A DNA stretch of 64,000 bases. Origin: Paenibacillus eucommiae (GTDB lineage: Bacteria; Bacillota; Bacilli; Paenibacillales; NBRC-103111). The notes beneath the pieces are model-generated. The model was given only the letters and a program-made list of their open reading frames with translations, did not search any database and had not been told where the DNA came from. The translations under genes and the position numbers were made by a program. Positions 62,994 through 64,000 of the stretch are shown here, piece by piece. How positions within the stretch are numbered: position 1 is the stretch's first letter; each line of letters starts with the position of its first letter. The stretch spans positions 116,052 to 180,051 of the forward strand of contig NZ_JAGGLB010000023.1 in the NCBI RefSeq assembly GCF_017874215.1, in the 5' to 3' direction.

Positions 62994-63066
62994 TGAGTCA
63001 TGTAGGATTCGAACCTACGACACCCTGATTAAAAGTCAGGTGCTCTACCAACTGAGCTAATGACTC
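62994..63066 (-). tRNA. tRNA-Lys (TTT)
   Basis: 73 nt. Acceptor GAGTCAT pairs with ATGACTC; D-arm AGCTCAGTTGGTAGAGC; anticodon TTT in CTGACTTTTAATCAG; T-arm GTAGGTTCGAATCCTAC. CCA is not encoded. Last tRNA of the eight-gene cluster. Confidence 0.96.
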
Positions 63067-63075
63067 AGGATAAAA

Positions 63076-63160
63076 TGGTGGAGGATGATGGATTCGAACC
63101 ACCGAACTCAGAGAGAGCAGATTTACAGTCTGCCGTGTTTAGCCACTTCACTAATCCTCC
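63076..63160 (-). tRNA. tRNA-Tyr (GTA)
   Basis: 85 nt with the long variable arm of tRNA-Tyr. Anticodon GTA in CAGACTGTAAATCTG; acceptor GGAGGAT; encoded CCA. Confidence 0.96.
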
Positions 63161-63203
63161 AGGTATGCATACACTGCAAATGAAAAACCTTCTGCAGTAT
63201 ATA

Positions 63204-63276
<73 letters not shown>

Positions 63277-63314
63277 TTATTGATTAGATTACCCTAAAAA
63301 ACAAAAAAAAATAA

Positions 63315-63391
63315 TGGCGGAGCTGACGGGATTCGAACCCGCGGTCTCCTGCGTGACAGGCAGGCATGTTAGGCCACTACACCACAGCTCC
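63315..63391 (-). tRNA. tRNA-Asp (GTC)
   Basis: 77 nt. Acceptor GGAGCTG; anticodon GTC in GCCTGTCACGC; T-arm GCGGGTTCGAATCCCGT; discriminator G and encoded CCA. Confidence 0.96.
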
Positions 63392-63409
63392 ATATTAAAA
63401 TGAAAAAAA

Positions 63410-63485
<76 letters not shown>

Positions 63486-63530
63486 ACATTCAAATACTTT
63501 GGCATTCTTCCTCGACATGTCTGACGAGTA

Positions 63531-63603
63531 TGGAGGCTGACGGGATCGAACCGCCGACCCTCTGCTTGTAAGGCAGATGCTCTCCCAGCTGAGCTAAGCC
63601 TCC
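63531..63603 (-). tRNA. tRNA-Val (TAC)
   Basis: 73 nt. Acceptor GGAGGCT; anticodon TAC in TGCCTTACAAGCA; T-arm GGCGGTTCGATCCCGTC. CCA is not encoded. Confidence 0.96.
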
Positions 63604-63628
63604 GTCTGGACTTTGTTGTTAAGAAGAA

Positions 63629-63705
63629 TGGTAGCGGCGAAGGGGCTCGAACCCCCGACCTCACGGGTATGAACCGTACGCTCTAGCCAGCTGAGCTACG
63701 CCGCC
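63629..63705 (-). tRNA. tRNA-Met (CAT), elongator type
   Basis: 77 nt. Acceptor GGCGGCG; anticodon CAT in CGGTTCATACCCG; T-arm CGGGGGTTCGAGCCCCT; encoded CCA. G1 opposite C72 in a normal pair and the likeness to the Bacillus elongator tRNA-Met argue against the initiator. An Ile (lysidine) type cannot be fully excluded. Confidence 0.9.
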
Positions 63706-63733
63706 ATCTTTTTATATCTTACTGTAGTAAAAC

Positions 63734-63825
63734 TGGCGGAGAGAGAGGGATTCGAACCCTCGCACCACTTACGCAGTCTAACCCCTTAGCAGAGGGTCCC
63801 CTTATAGCCACTTGGGTATCTCTCC
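63734..63825 (-). tRNA. tRNA-Ser (GCT)
   Basis: 92 nt with the long variable arm of tRNA-Ser. Anticodon GCT in CTCTGCTAAGGG; acceptor GGAGAGA; discriminator G and encoded CCA. First tRNA after the 23S rRNA gene. Confidence 0.96.
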
Positions 63826-63932
63826 AAGCTATACATACAGGAAATGTTATTCCCTGAAAACTAGCAGCGAAACGAACGATTGCGATGGAAACCCGGCATA
63901 CCATCTACATGGCAGCCTTGGTCTTACATGTG

Positions 63933-64000
63933 TGGTTAAGCCCTCGACCGATTAGTATTCGTCAGCTGCATGCATTGCTGCACTTCCACCTCGAACCTAT
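63933..64000 (-). rRNA. rrl: 23S rRNA, 3' end (gene runs off the window)
   Basis: Read on the minus strand the last 68 bases end in CAGCTGACGAATACTAATCG and then GTCGAGGGCTTAACCA, the conserved end of bacterial 23S rRNA. The spacer to tRNA-Ser (about 107 nt) contains no 5S gene; tRNAs follow directly. Confidence 0.92.

Overview
The window reads as a chromosomal segment of a Paenibacillus-like member of the Bacillales. The reasons are strong AGGAGG-type ribosome binding sites, a CcpA-type sugar control set (HPr-like protein, HprK), and a gene order that closely follows one arm of the Bacillus subtilis chromosome: ssrA-smpB-rnr-secG, then eno-gpmI-tpiA-pgk-gap-cggR, clpP, crh-whiA-yvcK-rapZ, trxB, a YvcD-like TPR protein, the his operon, a yvoF-like acetyltransferase, lgt and hprK. 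Genus assignment is inference from synteny and general protein character, not from a database search.

Layout. 1-2.4 kb: the start of a Fur-boxed AraC-type regulator, then an ArsR repressor and an MFS exporter, each preceded by the same inverted-repeat operator. 2.4-8.0 kb: an accessory, decaying stretch with an AraC remnant, a DUF3231 protein and membrane partner, a group II intron reverse transcriptase scrap, a pore-less voltage-sensor-like protein, a 5'-truncated DinB gene, a chimeric ORF (histidine phosphatase start joined to an AraC tail), a PH-domain protein and an NrdG-like radical-SAM remnant. 8.2-13 kb: tmRNA, SmpB, RNase R with a very GC-rich tail, SecG. 13-21.2 kb: an M50-like protease and the glycolytic operon under a CggR operator. 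22.5-33.6 kb: tRNA-Arg, clpP with a CtsR box, a stalk-domain protein, the crh-whiA-yvcK-rapZ-glcK block, trxB, TPR protein, prs. 33.7-40.5 kb: hisJ and hisZGDBHF-IE, with hisA conspicuously missing. 41.4-47.6 kb: ZIP transporter, YvoF-like acetyltransferase, and a Pho-box-like site before a stalk/propeller gene with pstS-pstC-pstA (no pstB). 48-54 kb: hprK-lgt, a MsmX/UgpC-type ATPase, a PucR-type regulator, tagO. 55.4-62.3 kb: a six-gene sugar-type operon (SorC regulator, binding protein, ATPase, permease, a TrpA-like lyase, FGGY kinase). 62.6-64 kb: an MTH1187-family protein, eight tRNAs and the 3' end of a 23S rRNA gene.

How the parts work together. Sugar enters glycolysis through GlcK and the gap operon; CggR, HprK and the HPr-like protein read glycolytic flux. 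tmRNA, SmpB and RNase R form the ribosome-rescue and decay set, and ClpP degrades tagged proteins. The TrpA-like/FGGY operon looks like an Lsr-type import-phosphorylate-cleave pathway in which the aldolase position is taken by a TrpA-fold protein with its active site intact.

Beyond the genes, five to seven intergenic regions carry copies of one dispersed structured repeat (about 0.3-0.9 kb, arms with compensatory changes, and a cassette of up to four TTTAACGATG/CATCGTTAAA hairpins). This repeat and the TrpA-like operon are the two strongest candidates for something undescribed. All coordinates were read by eye, so boundaries of repeats and regulatory sites are approximate to a few bases.
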